In this document: positions 26,493 to 35,476 of the stretch, one piece after another
Layout: each line of letters begins with the position of its first letter
Numbering within the stretch: position 1 is the first letter of the stretch
Assembly: GCA_900769975.1 (NCBI GenBank)
Contig: CAAGIR010000234.1
Coordinates: 4,970-68,969 of the forward strand
Length of the DNA: 64,000 nucleotides
Direction: 5' to 3'
From: Spirochaetia bacterium
GTDB taxonomy: Bacteria; Spirochaetota; Spirochaetia; Treponematales; Treponemataceae
Translations under genes and position numbers: made by a program
Notes under the pieces: model-generated
Told to the model about the DNA's origin: nothing
Seen by the model: the letters and a program-made list of their open reading frames with translations, nothing else
Databases searched by the model: none

Positions 26493-27224
26493 TTATTCAG
26501 AATCTGCATTTGAAAGCACCGAACTTATTGCTTTTGCAATTAAAGCGGCATCTTTTACATCTGCTGAACCCTCTGATTTTTTATTAACAGTAGAAACAAA
26601 TCCAGAATCTGAATCAACTTCTGACTCTTCTGATTCAGAAACACTTTCTGTTTCAAAAGCTAAATCTCCTATATCTGGCAAAGTATCTATTCCCTGTTCA
26701 GAAACGACATTTGAAAAATCTGAAAAACTATTTTTCACACTCCCAGGTGTTACAGCTTCTTTTCCAGAAACATTTTCAACAGTTTCATGATTTGACAGAG
26801 GAACAAATCCCTGCCTGTCTGTCTGATTGTTTTCAGACTTTTTATTATCCTGAGTAGAAACAGAAGAATTTTCTACGTCAGAAGCATTAAGCATATGATG
26901 CGAATTATTTATTACAAAATGATTGTCGCTTTCACCTTTGTCAAGTTCTTCATCTTGAATAGTAATATCCACAACCTGCCCTGCTTTTGATGATTGTTGA
27001 GAATTAACTGCTGAAGTATCACTTACAAAATCATTTTCAACATCATCAGATAAAAATTTTTCATATACATAGCTTATTAAAAACCCTAAAATGCCGAAAA
27101 TTACTGCAAAAAGAAAAGCTTTTAATAAAACAGAAATTATCGATGTACGAGAGAAAAGACCAGAAATGAAAGACAATAAAAATCCAGCTGCTGCAGAAAT
27201 TCCTATGACTTTAATGCCCTTCAT
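26493..27224 (-). CDS. membrane protein with long acidic tail, unknown, flagellar operon
   Basis: A 243-residue unknown. Residues 5-23 and 27-55 are two hydrophobic segments rich in Gly and Ala. The remaining 180 residues are acidic, Ser/Asn/Val-rich and probably disordered (for example SESEESEVDSDSG), ending in a short helix (VKDAALIAKAISSVLSNA). The ATG at 27224 follows GGAGGG; an upstream TTG is ignored. It lies between flhG and fliA. The location suggests a flagellar role such as a polar or envelope anchor, but nothing in the sequence proves it. Confidence 0.72.
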   Translation of the reverse strand: MKGIKVIGISAAAGFLLSFISGLFSRTSIISVLLKAFLFAVIFGILGFLISYVYEKFLSDDVENDFVSDTSAVNSQQSSKAGQVVDITIQDEELDKGESDNHFVINNSHHMLNASDVENSSVSTQDNKKSENNQTDRQGFVPLSNHETVENVSGKEAVTPGSVKNSFSDFSNVVSEQGIDTLPDIGDLAFETESVSESEESEVDSDSGFVSTVNKKSEGSADVKDAALIAKAISSVLSNADSE

Positions 27225-27323
27225 TTGCCCTCCAAACAATCATGTAATATTTAAAATCCCTTAATATTATACTATATATATAAAAAAATTAACAGTTTTT
27301 TTTTCAAAAAGTATAAATAATCT

Positions 27324-28232
27324 TTAATTTCTGTTTTTTTTCAGGAATTTTTTCAGAAAATTCGACACACCATCATTAAATTCTGGCTCAGTTTTTTCAA
27401 TCCGTCCGACTATATGTTTTAAATATACAGCAGGTTTCGAAGTAGGATTTACCACGATAAAAGGTTTTTGCCTGATAACAGAAGCCTGAACAAGTGCATC
27501 TTCTGGAATACATCCTAAATATTCTATTTTATAACCCAAAAATTGTGCCGCAATATTAATAATCCTTTCAGAAATTCTTTTTCCTTCATCTGCCGAATGA
27601 ACTCGATTTACGACAAGTTTAATATTTACTGGTCTGTCCACAATTTCTGTTGTAATAATTTTAATGATACCATATGCATCGGTAATTGCTGTTGGTTCTG
27701 GCGTTGTTACTACAAACACCTCATCTGCAGCCGCAACAAACTGAAGAACATTATTTGCAATTCCAGCACCTGTATCAATAATGATGATATCAGCATTGCC
27801 AAGTGTTGAAAATTGATTTGCAAAATCATCAAGTTCATCTACAGAAAGATTGGCAATTTTTGAAAATCCGTTTGCACCTGCAATAAATTTTATGCCAAAT
27901 TCCGTATCCATAATGATTTCTTTCATTGTTTTCTTTTTGTTGATTACGTGCATCAGATTATATTCCGGCACAATATTTAACAGAACATTTACATTTGCCA
28001 TTCCCAGATCACCGTCAATCAAAATGACTTTTTTTCCAAGCTGCGCATACGCAATTGCCATATTAACTGCAAAATTCGTTTTTCCAACTCCACCTTTACC
28101 GCTTGTTATGGCAATTATACGTGTATTATGATCTTTTTTTCCTTTTGATTTTTTTGCTTCCTGATTATTTTCATTTTTTACGTTATTGTCTTGATCAAAT
28201 AATTCTTTTAAACCTTCTGCCTGTTCTTCCAT
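27324..28232 (-). CDS. flhG: MinD/ParA-like ATPase FlhG (flagellar number regulator)
   Basis: A 302-residue P-loop ATPase. The deviant Walker A is TSGKGGVGKTNFAVN (about residues 43-57). Switch and Walker B elements are LIDGDLGMANVN and IIIIDTGAGI. The C-terminal part has a membrane-targeting-like amphipathic end (SNFLKKFLKKN). The basic N-terminal extension (about residues 1-38) is typical of FlhG, which stimulates FlhF GTPase activity. It lies 3 bases after flhF, so the pair that sets flagellar number and site is co-expressed. In spirochaetes it should influence the count of subpolar flagella. Confidence 0.93.
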   Translation of the reverse strand: MEEQAEGLKELFDQDNNVKNENNQEAKKSKGKKDHNTRIIAITSGKGGVGKTNFAVNMAIAYAQLGKKVILIDGDLGMANVNVLLNIVPEYNLMHVINKKKTMKEIIMDTEFGIKFIAGANGFSKIANLSVDELDDFANQFSTLGNADIIIIDTGAGIANNVLQFVAAADEVFVVTTPEPTAITDAYGIIKIITTEIVDRPVNIKLVVNRVHSADEGKRISERIINIAAQFLGYKIEYLGCIPEDALVQASVIRQKPFIVVNPTSKPAVYLKHIVGRIEKTEPEFNDGVSNFLKKFLKKNRN

Positions 28233-28235
28233 TTT

Positions 28236-29480
28236 TTATTCTCCAAATTTATCTTCTACATGAACTCTATCAACCTTAAAATTTTTAAGGCGAACCAAAA
28301 AATCTACTACATTTGCTTTATCAATATCACGAGAAGCTACCTGACCATGTGTCACATACGATACTGATTTATGTTTATCATTTAAAACGCTGATTATATT
28401 TCCAAGTTCTTCAGATTCATCACATTTTGTAATTATAACAGAATTATATCCAAACGGTTCATAATTCTGCATTATATTTTGTAAATCACTTACTTTTGTT
28501 GATGCCATAACAGTTAGGTAAATATCAGGATTCATTCCTGGAACTTGAAGAAGAAGCTGCATTTGAGCAAGATGAGCAGCATCTTTTGGACTAAATCCGC
28601 TTGTATCAATAAAAATTGCATCCATATTAGCACGATTTTCATCAAAAATTGTTTTTAAATCATCAGAACGTTCTGCTTTATACACTCTTGAACTCATGTG
28701 TTTTCCCCACCGTTCAAGCTGTTCCATTGCACCTACACGCATTGAGTCTGTCGTAATAAAGCAAATTTCTGGACGCTGACCATTTTTTGCACTTGCATAT
28801 TCTTTTACAAACTGTACTGCAAGTTTTACAAGTGTCGTAGTTTTTCCCACTCCTGTAGGTCCAACAAGTATGTAAACATGCGGCGGACGGAAATGTTGAT
28901 TTTTTGCTATGCTGATTGATTCTCCTATCCAGTCTACGACGCGTCTTTCTACCAAATCAAAATTATCAAGCTGTTCAAGAGAAAATTCATTACGTATTTT
29001 TTCTTCTATTTTGTTTATAAATGAAAAAGAAAAAGCATTTTGCTCAAGAAGTTCTTCTATTTTTTTTATAGATTCGTGTTTTTCATTTGCTGCAAGTGCA
29101 AGATTTTGCAGCTTTAAACTCATATCCTTTTTTAATTCTTCAAGTGTATTATTCATTTGAGAAATTTGTGAAGACATTAAAACGGTACTTTGTTTTTGCA
29201 ATATTTCATCACGATTGCGCTGCAATTTTTCTTCTTCATCTTTTCTATTATAACTGTAATAACCAGATTCATTTTTATTAATATCATACGATTTCTGATG
29301 ATTTACAGCATAAGTTACCACGACAACCGCTTTCTGCTTTTTTAAAAATCCTGCACGTTTAAACTCAGTTTTTTTATCTTTTATGATATAATCTTTACCA
29401 TATTTGTCATACAACTGTCTTTTACATTCTTCCAGAGAATCGCCTTCTATTCTGTACTCTATTTCGTTTTCACTTGCCAT
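28236..29480 (-). CDS. flhF: flagellar biosynthesis SRP-like GTPase FlhF
   Basis: A 414-residue SRP-family GTPase that localises the flagellar basal body. The basic N-domain has a helical hairpin, and the NG domain follows from about residue 190. The G1 loop is LVGPTGVGKTTTLVKLA (about 206-222). G2 and G3 equivalents are TTDSMRVGAMEQL and IFIDTSGFSPKDA, with G4 at TKCDE. The N-terminus (IEYRIEGDSLEECKRQLYDKYGKDYII) is the FlhF signature. It lies between flhA and flhG. Confidence 0.94.
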   Translation of the reverse strand: MASENEIEYRIEGDSLEECKRQLYDKYGKDYIIKDKKTEFKRAGFLKKQKAVVVVTYAVNHQKSYDINKNESGYYSYNRKDEEEKLQRNRDEILQKQSTVLMSSQISQMNNTLEELKKDMSLKLQNLALAANEKHESIKKIEELLEQNAFSFSFINKIEEKIRNEFSLEQLDNFDLVERRVVDWIGESISIAKNQHFRPPHVYILVGPTGVGKTTTLVKLAVQFVKEYASAKNGQRPEICFITTDSMRVGAMEQLERWGKHMSSRVYKAERSDDLKTIFDENRANMDAIFIDTSGFSPKDAAHLAQMQLLLQVPGMNPDIYLTVMASTKVSDLQNIMQNYEPFGYNSVIITKCDESEELGNIISVLNDKHKSVSYVTHGQVASRDIDKANVVDFLVRLKNFKVDRVHVEDKFGE

Positions 29481-29519
29481 TTTGAACTTTTTCCTTTTTT
29501 TTAACCCTCTTTTTAATTT

Positions 29520-31631
29520 TTATTCGTCTGTTATTTCATCAATAATTTCAACAGATACATTATTTCCAGCTTCAAATATTTCCATATCGGAAAGCACTAC
29601 AACACCAGGCTGTTCACGTTCTATAGATGCTCTTACCAGCTGCCTTATTCCACTTACACAAAGAATAATCGGCATGTAGCCAGCTTGACTTATCCTGCTT
29701 AATGAATTGCTTATAGCCGTTATCCATCTTCTTCTATCAGGCGGATCAAAAGAAACATAAGGTTTTGAACCATCTGGCGGATTGTAAGCATATTTTGCTA
29801 CAAGTTCTGAAAGTTCCTGTGAAAGACGCATAACCCTCAATTTATTATCAGAAGGATCTGCATACTGCTTGCAAATCTGTAATCCTAATGCTTCTCTGAC
29901 TTTTGCCGTCAAATCCCATACGTTCTGGCTTACACTAGAATAATTTGCCATAGTTTCAAGAATTTTTACGTAATTTCTAATTGAAACTTTTTCTTCAAGA
30001 AGATTTTGCATAACTTTTTCAATTACACCGTAAGATAGTTTAGCAGTATTTAGAACTTCATCAACAAGAACAGGATTTGTCTTCTTAACAGTATCAAGAA
30101 TAACAGAAACAGCCTGTCTGTCAAGCAATTGCGCTGCATGAGAACGAATTATTTCTGTAATATGTGTAGATATGATTGTCGGTGGGTCTACTACAATATA
30201 ACCCGCATTTTCTGCTTCATTGCGCTGTTCTTCGGGAAGCCATATCGCATCCATACCAAAAGCAGGATCTTTTGTGCGTTCCCCTTTTAACGGTTCGTTT
30301 ACAGTTCCTGTATCCATACACATTAAATAACCAAGTCTGATTGTGGAATGACCGGCTTCAATTCCTTCTATTTTGAAACTGTAATCATTTGGTTCGAGTG
30401 CCATATTATCAACAATTCTGATACTTGGAATGTTTAATCCTATATCATACCTTGTTTCTGTTCTGATTCGTGTAATTCTTTCAAGTAGTTCTGCACCTTT
30501 TTCTTTATCTACAAGCGGAATAAGTCCGTATCCCAATTCCAAAGAAAGTGGATCAAGCATTGCAATCTGTTCTGAATCGGCAGAAGAAGTCTGTTTTTCG
30601 GCTTTTTGAGCATTTTCCTGCTGCTGTGCCATATCTGCATTTTTTTGATTGCTTCTGGAGATACGCATTCCAATAAATATAAATAACACTCCCATAGGAA
30701 GAAGAATAAACTGAGTTCCCATTCTTAACACAAAACCTGCAAGAACAAGCACTGATCCGACAATAATGTAAATATGTCCGTCCGAAGCAAATTCTTTTTT
30801 GAGCTGAACATCAAAGGTTTCTTCAGATTTAGTACCAGTAACAAGTAAACCAGTTGCGAAAGAAATGATTAACGAAGGAAGTTGCGAGGTAAGTCCATCA
30901 CCAATAGTAAGTGTAGAATAAGTTTCCAAAGCACTAGAAAAACTCATGTGATTACTTACCATTCCAATTATAAAACCGCCTACAAGATTTATGACGGTAA
31001 TAAAAATCCCAGCCTTTACGTTTCCGCTTACAAATTTGGAAGAACCGTCCATGTTTGAATAAAAGTCTATGTCTTTTCTGACCGCTTCTTTCAACTGTTC
31101 GGCCTGAACTTCATCAATTGCACCAGAATTCAACCTGTTATCAATATCAAAAAGTTTCTGATTCATAGAATCCAAACTGAATCGTGCTGCAACTTCTGAT
31201 ACACGAGAAGCACCTTTTGTTACGACAAGAACCTGAACAACAATCAGAATAATAAAAATAACAAATCCAACGACAAGATTATTTCCTGCCACAATTTTTG
31301 CAAACGACTGCACCATTGCACTTTGTCCCTGCAACGCACCATTTCGAAAGTCACCTGTTAATATCAAAACTGTAGAAGAAATGTTTATGGCAAGGCTGAA
31401 CAAAGTCTGCAAAAGAATAATTCTAGGGAAAGTCTGAAAATCTGAAGGACGAGGAATCCTGATTACAACAAGCAAAATTATTATTGATGCGGCAAGATTC
31501 AAAACCATTGACAAATCTATTAAAAAACGTGGAATTGGAATGAACAAAAGAAAAACGCACATTACGACAGCAACAGCGACAATATTTCTTGTTAAAAACG
31601 AGAATATTTTTTCTCTTGTGTTATTTGCCAT
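29520..31631 (-). CDS. flhA: flagellar export gate protein FlhA
   Basis: A 703-residue type III export gate. The N-terminal half has eight membrane helices and the FHIPEP-type cytoplasmic loop (VSEVAARFSLDSMNQKLFDIDNRL). A charged linker near residue 340 is followed by the cytoplasmic domain that binds chaperone-substrate complexes. The annotated start is the ATG after GGGTGGGGACT; an upstream GTG would add three residues. It is followed by flhF and preceded by flhB with a 124-base gap. The length fits FlhA. Confidence 0.96.
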   Translation of the reverse strand: MANNTREKIFSFLTRNIVAVAVVMCVFLLFIPIPRFLIDLSMVLNLAASIIILLVVIRIPRPSDFQTFPRIILLQTLFSLAINISSTVLILTGDFRNGALQGQSAMVQSFAKIVAGNNLVVGFVIFIILIVVQVLVVTKGASRVSEVAARFSLDSMNQKLFDIDNRLNSGAIDEVQAEQLKEAVRKDIDFYSNMDGSSKFVSGNVKAGIFITVINLVGGFIIGMVSNHMSFSSALETYSTLTIGDGLTSQLPSLIISFATGLLVTGTKSEETFDVQLKKEFASDGHIYIIVGSVLVLAGFVLRMGTQFILLPMGVLFIFIGMRISRSNQKNADMAQQQENAQKAEKQTSSADSEQIAMLDPLSLELGYGLIPLVDKEKGAELLERITRIRTETRYDIGLNIPSIRIVDNMALEPNDYSFKIEGIEAGHSTIRLGYLMCMDTGTVNEPLKGERTKDPAFGMDAIWLPEEQRNEAENAGYIVVDPPTIISTHITEIIRSHAAQLLDRQAVSVILDTVKKTNPVLVDEVLNTAKLSYGVIEKVMQNLLEEKVSIRNYVKILETMANYSSVSQNVWDLTAKVREALGLQICKQYADPSDNKLRVMRLSQELSELVAKYAYNPPDGSKPYVSFDPPDRRRWITAISNSLSRISQAGYMPIILCVSGIRQLVRASIEREQPGVVVLSDMEIFEAGNNVSVEIIDEITDE

Positions 31632-31755
31632 AGTCCCCACCCAGCAATTTTTTTACCTTCTGTTTCCCCAAACAAAAGAATGATTTAATTTATATTATAG
31701 AATATCATAAAATTACATTTTTTAAAATAGAAAATTTTAGATATTTACATATTTT

Positions 31756-32820
31756 TTATAAGTTTTTATATTTATCCAGTTGAGAGTAAATTAATGTTAT
31801 TACACGATAATACTTTTCTGGAATTATATCACCAACTTCAAGATTTGTATACAATTCACGTGCTACTGGACGGTTTTCTACAATCGGGATTTGATTTTCC
31901 TGTGCAATTCTTTTTATTCGCTGTGCTACAGAATCTTCGCCTTTTGCATTTACAATCGGTGCATCAGTCTGAGTATTATCATATTTTAATGCAACTGCAA
32001 AATGTGTAGGGTTTGTTATGACAACATCCGATTCAGAAACTGCTTTTGGAATGTTTTGCTGTAAAAGCTGCCGCTGCATTTGAGTAAGCTTACTTTTTAC
32101 CTCTGGATCGCCTTCCATTTCTTTATATTCTTCTTTAACTTCCTGTTTAGTCATTTTCATTTCTTCCATAAAATCTTTTTTTTGTATAAAAAAATCTGGA
32201 ATTGAAATAACTAAAAAAATTACAGCAACAGTAATTAAAATTTGAGCCGCCATCAAAGCAATTTTGCCAAGTGCATTATATATTTGCCCCGTTTTGACTA
32301 TCTGGCATAAAAGAAAAACATCTTTTTTTATGTAAAGATATCCGACAAAACAAATAATTGCGACTTTTCCTATTGATTTTGCAACGTTAAACAAACCTTT
32401 TGTGGAAAATACTGTCTTTTTTAAATATTCACCGAATTTTGGAACGATTTTTGAAAATTTTGGTTCAATCGGTTTTAAACTGAAAATAAATCCTTTTGTC
32501 TGAACAATATTTGCGAGTACAGAAATGACTGCACTGACAATCAAAATTGGAAAAACACATTTTATAAAAACTTCTATAAAAAACTGCAGGAGCCCTGGAT
32601 TATCCAGATTGTATGTTCCTGTTTTATTAAAATAAAAAACAAGAATTCCTGCAAACTGATTAAAAAGCCATTTTGCAAGAAAAATGAGCATAACAACGCA
32701 AACTAAAAGAACTAATGCACTTCCTATTTCCTGAGATTTTGCAACACGACCTTCTTTCCTAGCTTTTTCAAGTTTATACTCTGACGGTTCCTCGGTGCGT
32801 CCTTCATCTTCTGCTGCCAT
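31756..32820 (-). CDS. flhB: flagellar export switch protein FlhB
   Basis: A 354-residue substrate-specificity switch of the export apparatus. Four membrane helices occupy about residues 30-210. The cytoplasmic tail carries the autocleavage motif NPTH (about 265-268, in DVVITNPTHFAVALKYD). The N-terminus is DEGRTEEPSEYKLEKARKEGRVAKSQE, highly conserved. GGAGG precedes the ATG. It is 3 bases from fliR. The intact NPTH predicts normal rod/hook to filament switching. Confidence 0.96.
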   Translation of the reverse strand: MAAEDEGRTEEPSEYKLEKARKEGRVAKSQEIGSALVLLVCVVMLIFLAKWLFNQFAGILVFYFNKTGTYNLDNPGLLQFFIEVFIKCVFPILIVSAVISVLANIVQTKGFIFSLKPIEPKFSKIVPKFGEYLKKTVFSTKGLFNVAKSIGKVAIICFVGYLYIKKDVFLLCQIVKTGQIYNALGKIALMAAQILITVAVIFLVISIPDFFIQKKDFMEEMKMTKQEVKEEYKEMEGDPEVKSKLTQMQRQLLQQNIPKAVSESDVVITNPTHFAVALKYDNTQTDAPIVNAKGEDSVAQRIKRIAQENQIPIVENRPVARELYTNLEVGDIIPEKYYRVITLIYSQLDKYKNL

Positions 32821-32823
32821 ATA

Positions 32824-33627
32824 CTAAATTCCTCCAGAAACATTTTTAAAAAAGCCAAATAAATCTGCAAAGCCTTTCTCAAAAGAACGAACAAAAAAGT
32901 CAATTATATCAGGTAAAACAAAAGCTATTATCGCAAAAGCAAGCATAATCATGATAGGAAATCCTTCTGATAAAAGATTCATCTGAGGTGCAGCTTTCGT
33001 TAAAAGACCCGTACAGATTGTAATCAAAAAAAGGCTTCCCATAACGGGCAAAGAAATGACTAAAGCATCTGCAAACAAACTTGTAAGTCCCGATAAAACA
33101 AATTTAACTATACTTTCCGTTGCATTTACGATACTCATAGCATTTAATGACGAAAAACTTGTAATAAGACCGTTCATAAATAATTTTTGAAACCATTGTG
33201 TCTGCATAAAAACAAGCATTGCAATAAGGTTGAAAAATTGTCCCATTAACGGATTTTCTACCTGTGATAACGAATCATACGAACTTGCTGCACTAAATCC
33301 CATTTGAAATGCAAGAAACTGACCGGCCGCACTGAACGCTGCAAAAATCATAGAAATAAAAAAGCCTAGAATTACGCCAATGAGTGCTTCACCAATTATC
33401 AGCAAAAAATATTCCATAGAAAAAGCACCGTCTTCTGCTATAAAGGGTGCATAAATTGATAAATCTACTGTTCCAAAAGCAAAAAAAGCCATATAACCTG
33501 CCAGAGCAACTTTTGCTACCCTTGAAGCCGATTTCATGGAAAACATAGGCAGTGTAAGAATCATTGTAAAACATCGTGCAAAAATCAAGAGAAATACAGG
33601 AGCTTTATCAAGAATACTGTCCAGCAA
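32824..33627 (-). CDS. fliR: flagellar export gate protein FliR
   Basis: A 267-residue membrane protein of the type III export gate core, with about six membrane segments. Family landmarks are the FARCFTMILTLPMFS start and the cytoplasmic FQMGFSAASSYD region. The late segment is LLTKAAPQMNLLSEGFPIMIMLAFAII. The start codon is TTG at 33627 with AAGGA 6 bases upstream; no ATG is better placed. It lies between fliQ and flhB. Confidence 0.94.
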   Translation of the reverse strand: MLDSILDKAPVFLLIFARCFTMILTLPMFSMKSASRVAKVALAGYMAFFAFGTVDLSIYAPFIAEDGAFSMEYFLLIIGEALIGVILGFFISMIFAAFSAAGQFLAFQMGFSAASSYDSLSQVENPLMGQFFNLIAMLVFMQTQWFQKLFMNGLITSFSSLNAMSIVNATESIVKFVLSGLTSLFADALVISLPVMGSLFLITICTGLLTKAAPQMNLLSEGFPIMIMLAFAIIAFVLPDIIDFFVRSFEKGFADLFGFFKNVSGGI

Positions 33628-33661
33628 ATTTATATCCTTTAATTACTATAAATATCAGATT

Positions 33662-33931
33662 TTATCGAGCAAAGTCGGGAATGCGACTGAATAAACGTTG
33701 TGTAAACTGTTCAAGATGTGAAAAACCCGCCCCAGAAAAAATTGCTATAACAAGCAGAATAACAATTAATTTAGGAAGAAAAGTTAATGTCTGTTCTTGA
33801 ATTGAAGTTGTCGCCTGAAAAATTGCAACAATCAATCCAACAATCAAAGCTAAAGTCAGCACTGGGACAACAAGAACAAGAACTTCTTTGATCGCCCCCT
33901 GCATTAAACTTACAATTAAACCTGTTGACAT
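33662..33931 (-). CDS. fliQ: flagellar export gate protein FliQ
   Basis: An 89-residue protein with two membrane helices (about residues 15-35 and 52-72). The typical features are the LIVGLIVAIFQATTSIQEQTLTFLPKLI motif. GGGAGG precedes the ATG. It belongs to the FliP-FliQ-FliR export pore, and the three genes lie in that order here. Confidence 0.95.
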   Translation of the reverse strand: MSTGLIVSLMQGAIKEVLVLVVPVLTLALIVGLIVAIFQATTSIQEQTLTFLPKLIVILLVIAIFSGAGFSHLEQFTQRLFSRIPDFAR

Positions 33932-33976
33932 ATTTCCTCCCGTTTAGTTTTACATTTTACAATTGTTTTTCATTTT

Positions 33977-34801
33977 TTATTTTATGACGGAAACAAACAA
34001 TTGCTGCGTTAACAATCCCCATCCATCTACTAATACAAACAAAATCAGTTTAAATGGCATGGATATCTGCACTGGCGGAAGCATCATCATTCCCATTGCC
34101 ATTAAAATGCTCGCCACAACCATATCGATTATAATAAAAGGAATATATAGTAGAATTCCTATTTTAAACGCGACAGTTAATTCATGAAGAATATAAGAAG
34201 GAACAAGAATGTAAGTCGGTACATCAGAAAGAGTATTTGGCTTGTCCAGTTTTGCCATATTCATAAACATTTTGATATATGATGTGTCATCCTGCATCTG
34301 TGTATACATAAATCTTCGCAAAGGTGCTTCCGCTTCTTTATATGCTTCTTCTATTGTGATTTCGTTATTTGCAAGCGGTTTATATGCCTTATCATAAATC
34401 GTTGTAAAAGTGGGCCACATCGCAAAAAGCGTCATAAAAAAAGCAATTCCATTCAAAACTGCTGTAGGTGGGACTTGCTGTAAAGAAAGTGCCCTTTTTA
34501 TAAAATCAAGCACAATAGAAAATCGCAGAAAACATGTCAAAAGGATAAGAATACTTGGTGCTAAAGTTAAAATTGTCAATAACAACAAAAGACGAACTGA
34601 AAAAGCGACTTCCTGTCCTGTCTGCGGAGAAGTAATGTCAACAGAAATATTTGGAATTGCAGGAGATTGTGACGGCTGTACAGTATTTCCCATCTGCATT
34701 GTTCCCTGTGTAGAACCTTGCGGAAAACTTTGTGATGATACACCGCTAATTAAGATAAATACGAAACATACCGTTGCAAAAAATCTTTTTAATTGTTTCA
34801 T
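33977..34801 (-). CDS. fliP: flagellar export gate protein FliP
   Basis: A 274-residue export pore subunit. An N-terminal cleavable signal (MKQLKRFFATVCFVFILISGVSS) is followed by a short variable region. The conserved body has FLRFSIVLDFIKRALSLQQVPPTAVLNGIAFF and the late PFKLILFVLVDGWGLL. The ATG at 34801 is chosen since AAGG stands 7 bases upstream; the ATG at 34807 abuts it. It is preceded by fliO and followed by fliQ. Confidence 0.95.
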   Translation of the reverse strand: MKQLKRFFATVCFVFILISGVSSQSFPQGSTQGTMQMGNTVQPSQSPAIPNISVDITSPQTGQEVAFSVRLLLLLTILTLAPSILILLTCFLRFSIVLDFIKRALSLQQVPPTAVLNGIAFFMTLFAMWPTFTTIYDKAYKPLANNEITIEEAYKEAEAPLRRFMYTQMQDDTSYIKMFMNMAKLDKPNTLSDVPTYILVPSYILHELTVAFKIGILLYIPFIIIDMVVASILMAMGMMMLPPVQISMPFKLILFVLVDGWGLLTQQLFVSVIK

Positions 34802-34810
34802 ACTCATTCC

Positions 34811-35452
34811 TTATTCCTGATTTATGGAATTTTCCGTAAAAAGATTATCCACTTTACTTTCTTCCTGTGAAAAAACTGATTTCTTTTTATTCCCTTTTTG
34901 GATAAATAAATCAAGAACTTCATTGAAAGTAGCCGGCTTTTTTGTATTCACTTTTTTATCAGAGTTAATATTCATGGCAGTAATTAACTCTTTGTCGTCT
35001 ATTTCTCCAAGTAACGAAATATTGTCATCTGTAACACCAATTAAAAACGCTTTATCAATCAAAGTAATTACTTCCACACTTTTTCCAGGTGCAATATTCA
35101 GATATGCAACGCGCCTCAAATAATCATCTTCGGTTTTTAGATTTTTGTTCTTTTTTTTCACAAACCAGAAAAAAGCGTAAATCAACAAAACTACAATAAG
35201 CAGAACAACAATCATTCTGATAAACCCCCCTATTGTAGAAGGAGATTTATATTCATTCTGATTTTGATTTTGTCCGCCATCATTATTTTTACCGTCTGGC
35301 ATATCCAGAAAAATTGAATCTTCAGAAAATTCGGTCTGTCCTGCATTTTTTGAAATGTTGTTTTCTTTCTGAGAATTAACCTGAGCAGTTAATAAAAAAT
35401 CAGCACAAAAGAGAATTGAAATAAAAAAAAGAGACTTTAAATATTTTCCCAA
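34811..35452 (-). CDS. fliO: flagellar biosynthetic protein FliO/FliZ
   Basis: A 213-residue protein with an N-terminal signal-like segment (LKSLFFISILFCADFLLTAQ), an Asn/Gln-rich periplasmic stretch and one membrane segment (MIVVLLIVVLLIYAFFWFV). It ends in a cytoplasmic FliO domain (VAYLNIAPGKSVEVITLIDKAFLIGVTDDNISLLGEID). The start is uncertain: a TTG at 35452 follows GGGTGGGG, whereas a TTG at 35470 has no visible ribosome-binding site. It assists FliP assembly. Its place before fliP agrees with the family. Confidence 0.85.
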   Translation of the reverse strand: MGKYLKSLFFISILFCADFLLTAQVNSQKENNISKNAGQTEFSEDSIFLDMPDGKNNDGGQNQNQNEYKSPSTIGGFIRMIVVLLIVVLLIYAFFWFVKKKNKNLKTEDDYLRRVAYLNIAPGKSVEVITLIDKAFLIGVTDDNISLLGEIDDKELITAMNINSDKKVNTKKPATFNEVLDLFIQKGNKKKSVFSQEESKVDNLFTENSINQE

Positions 35453-35476
35453 TTTCCCCACCCTAAACAAATTGGT

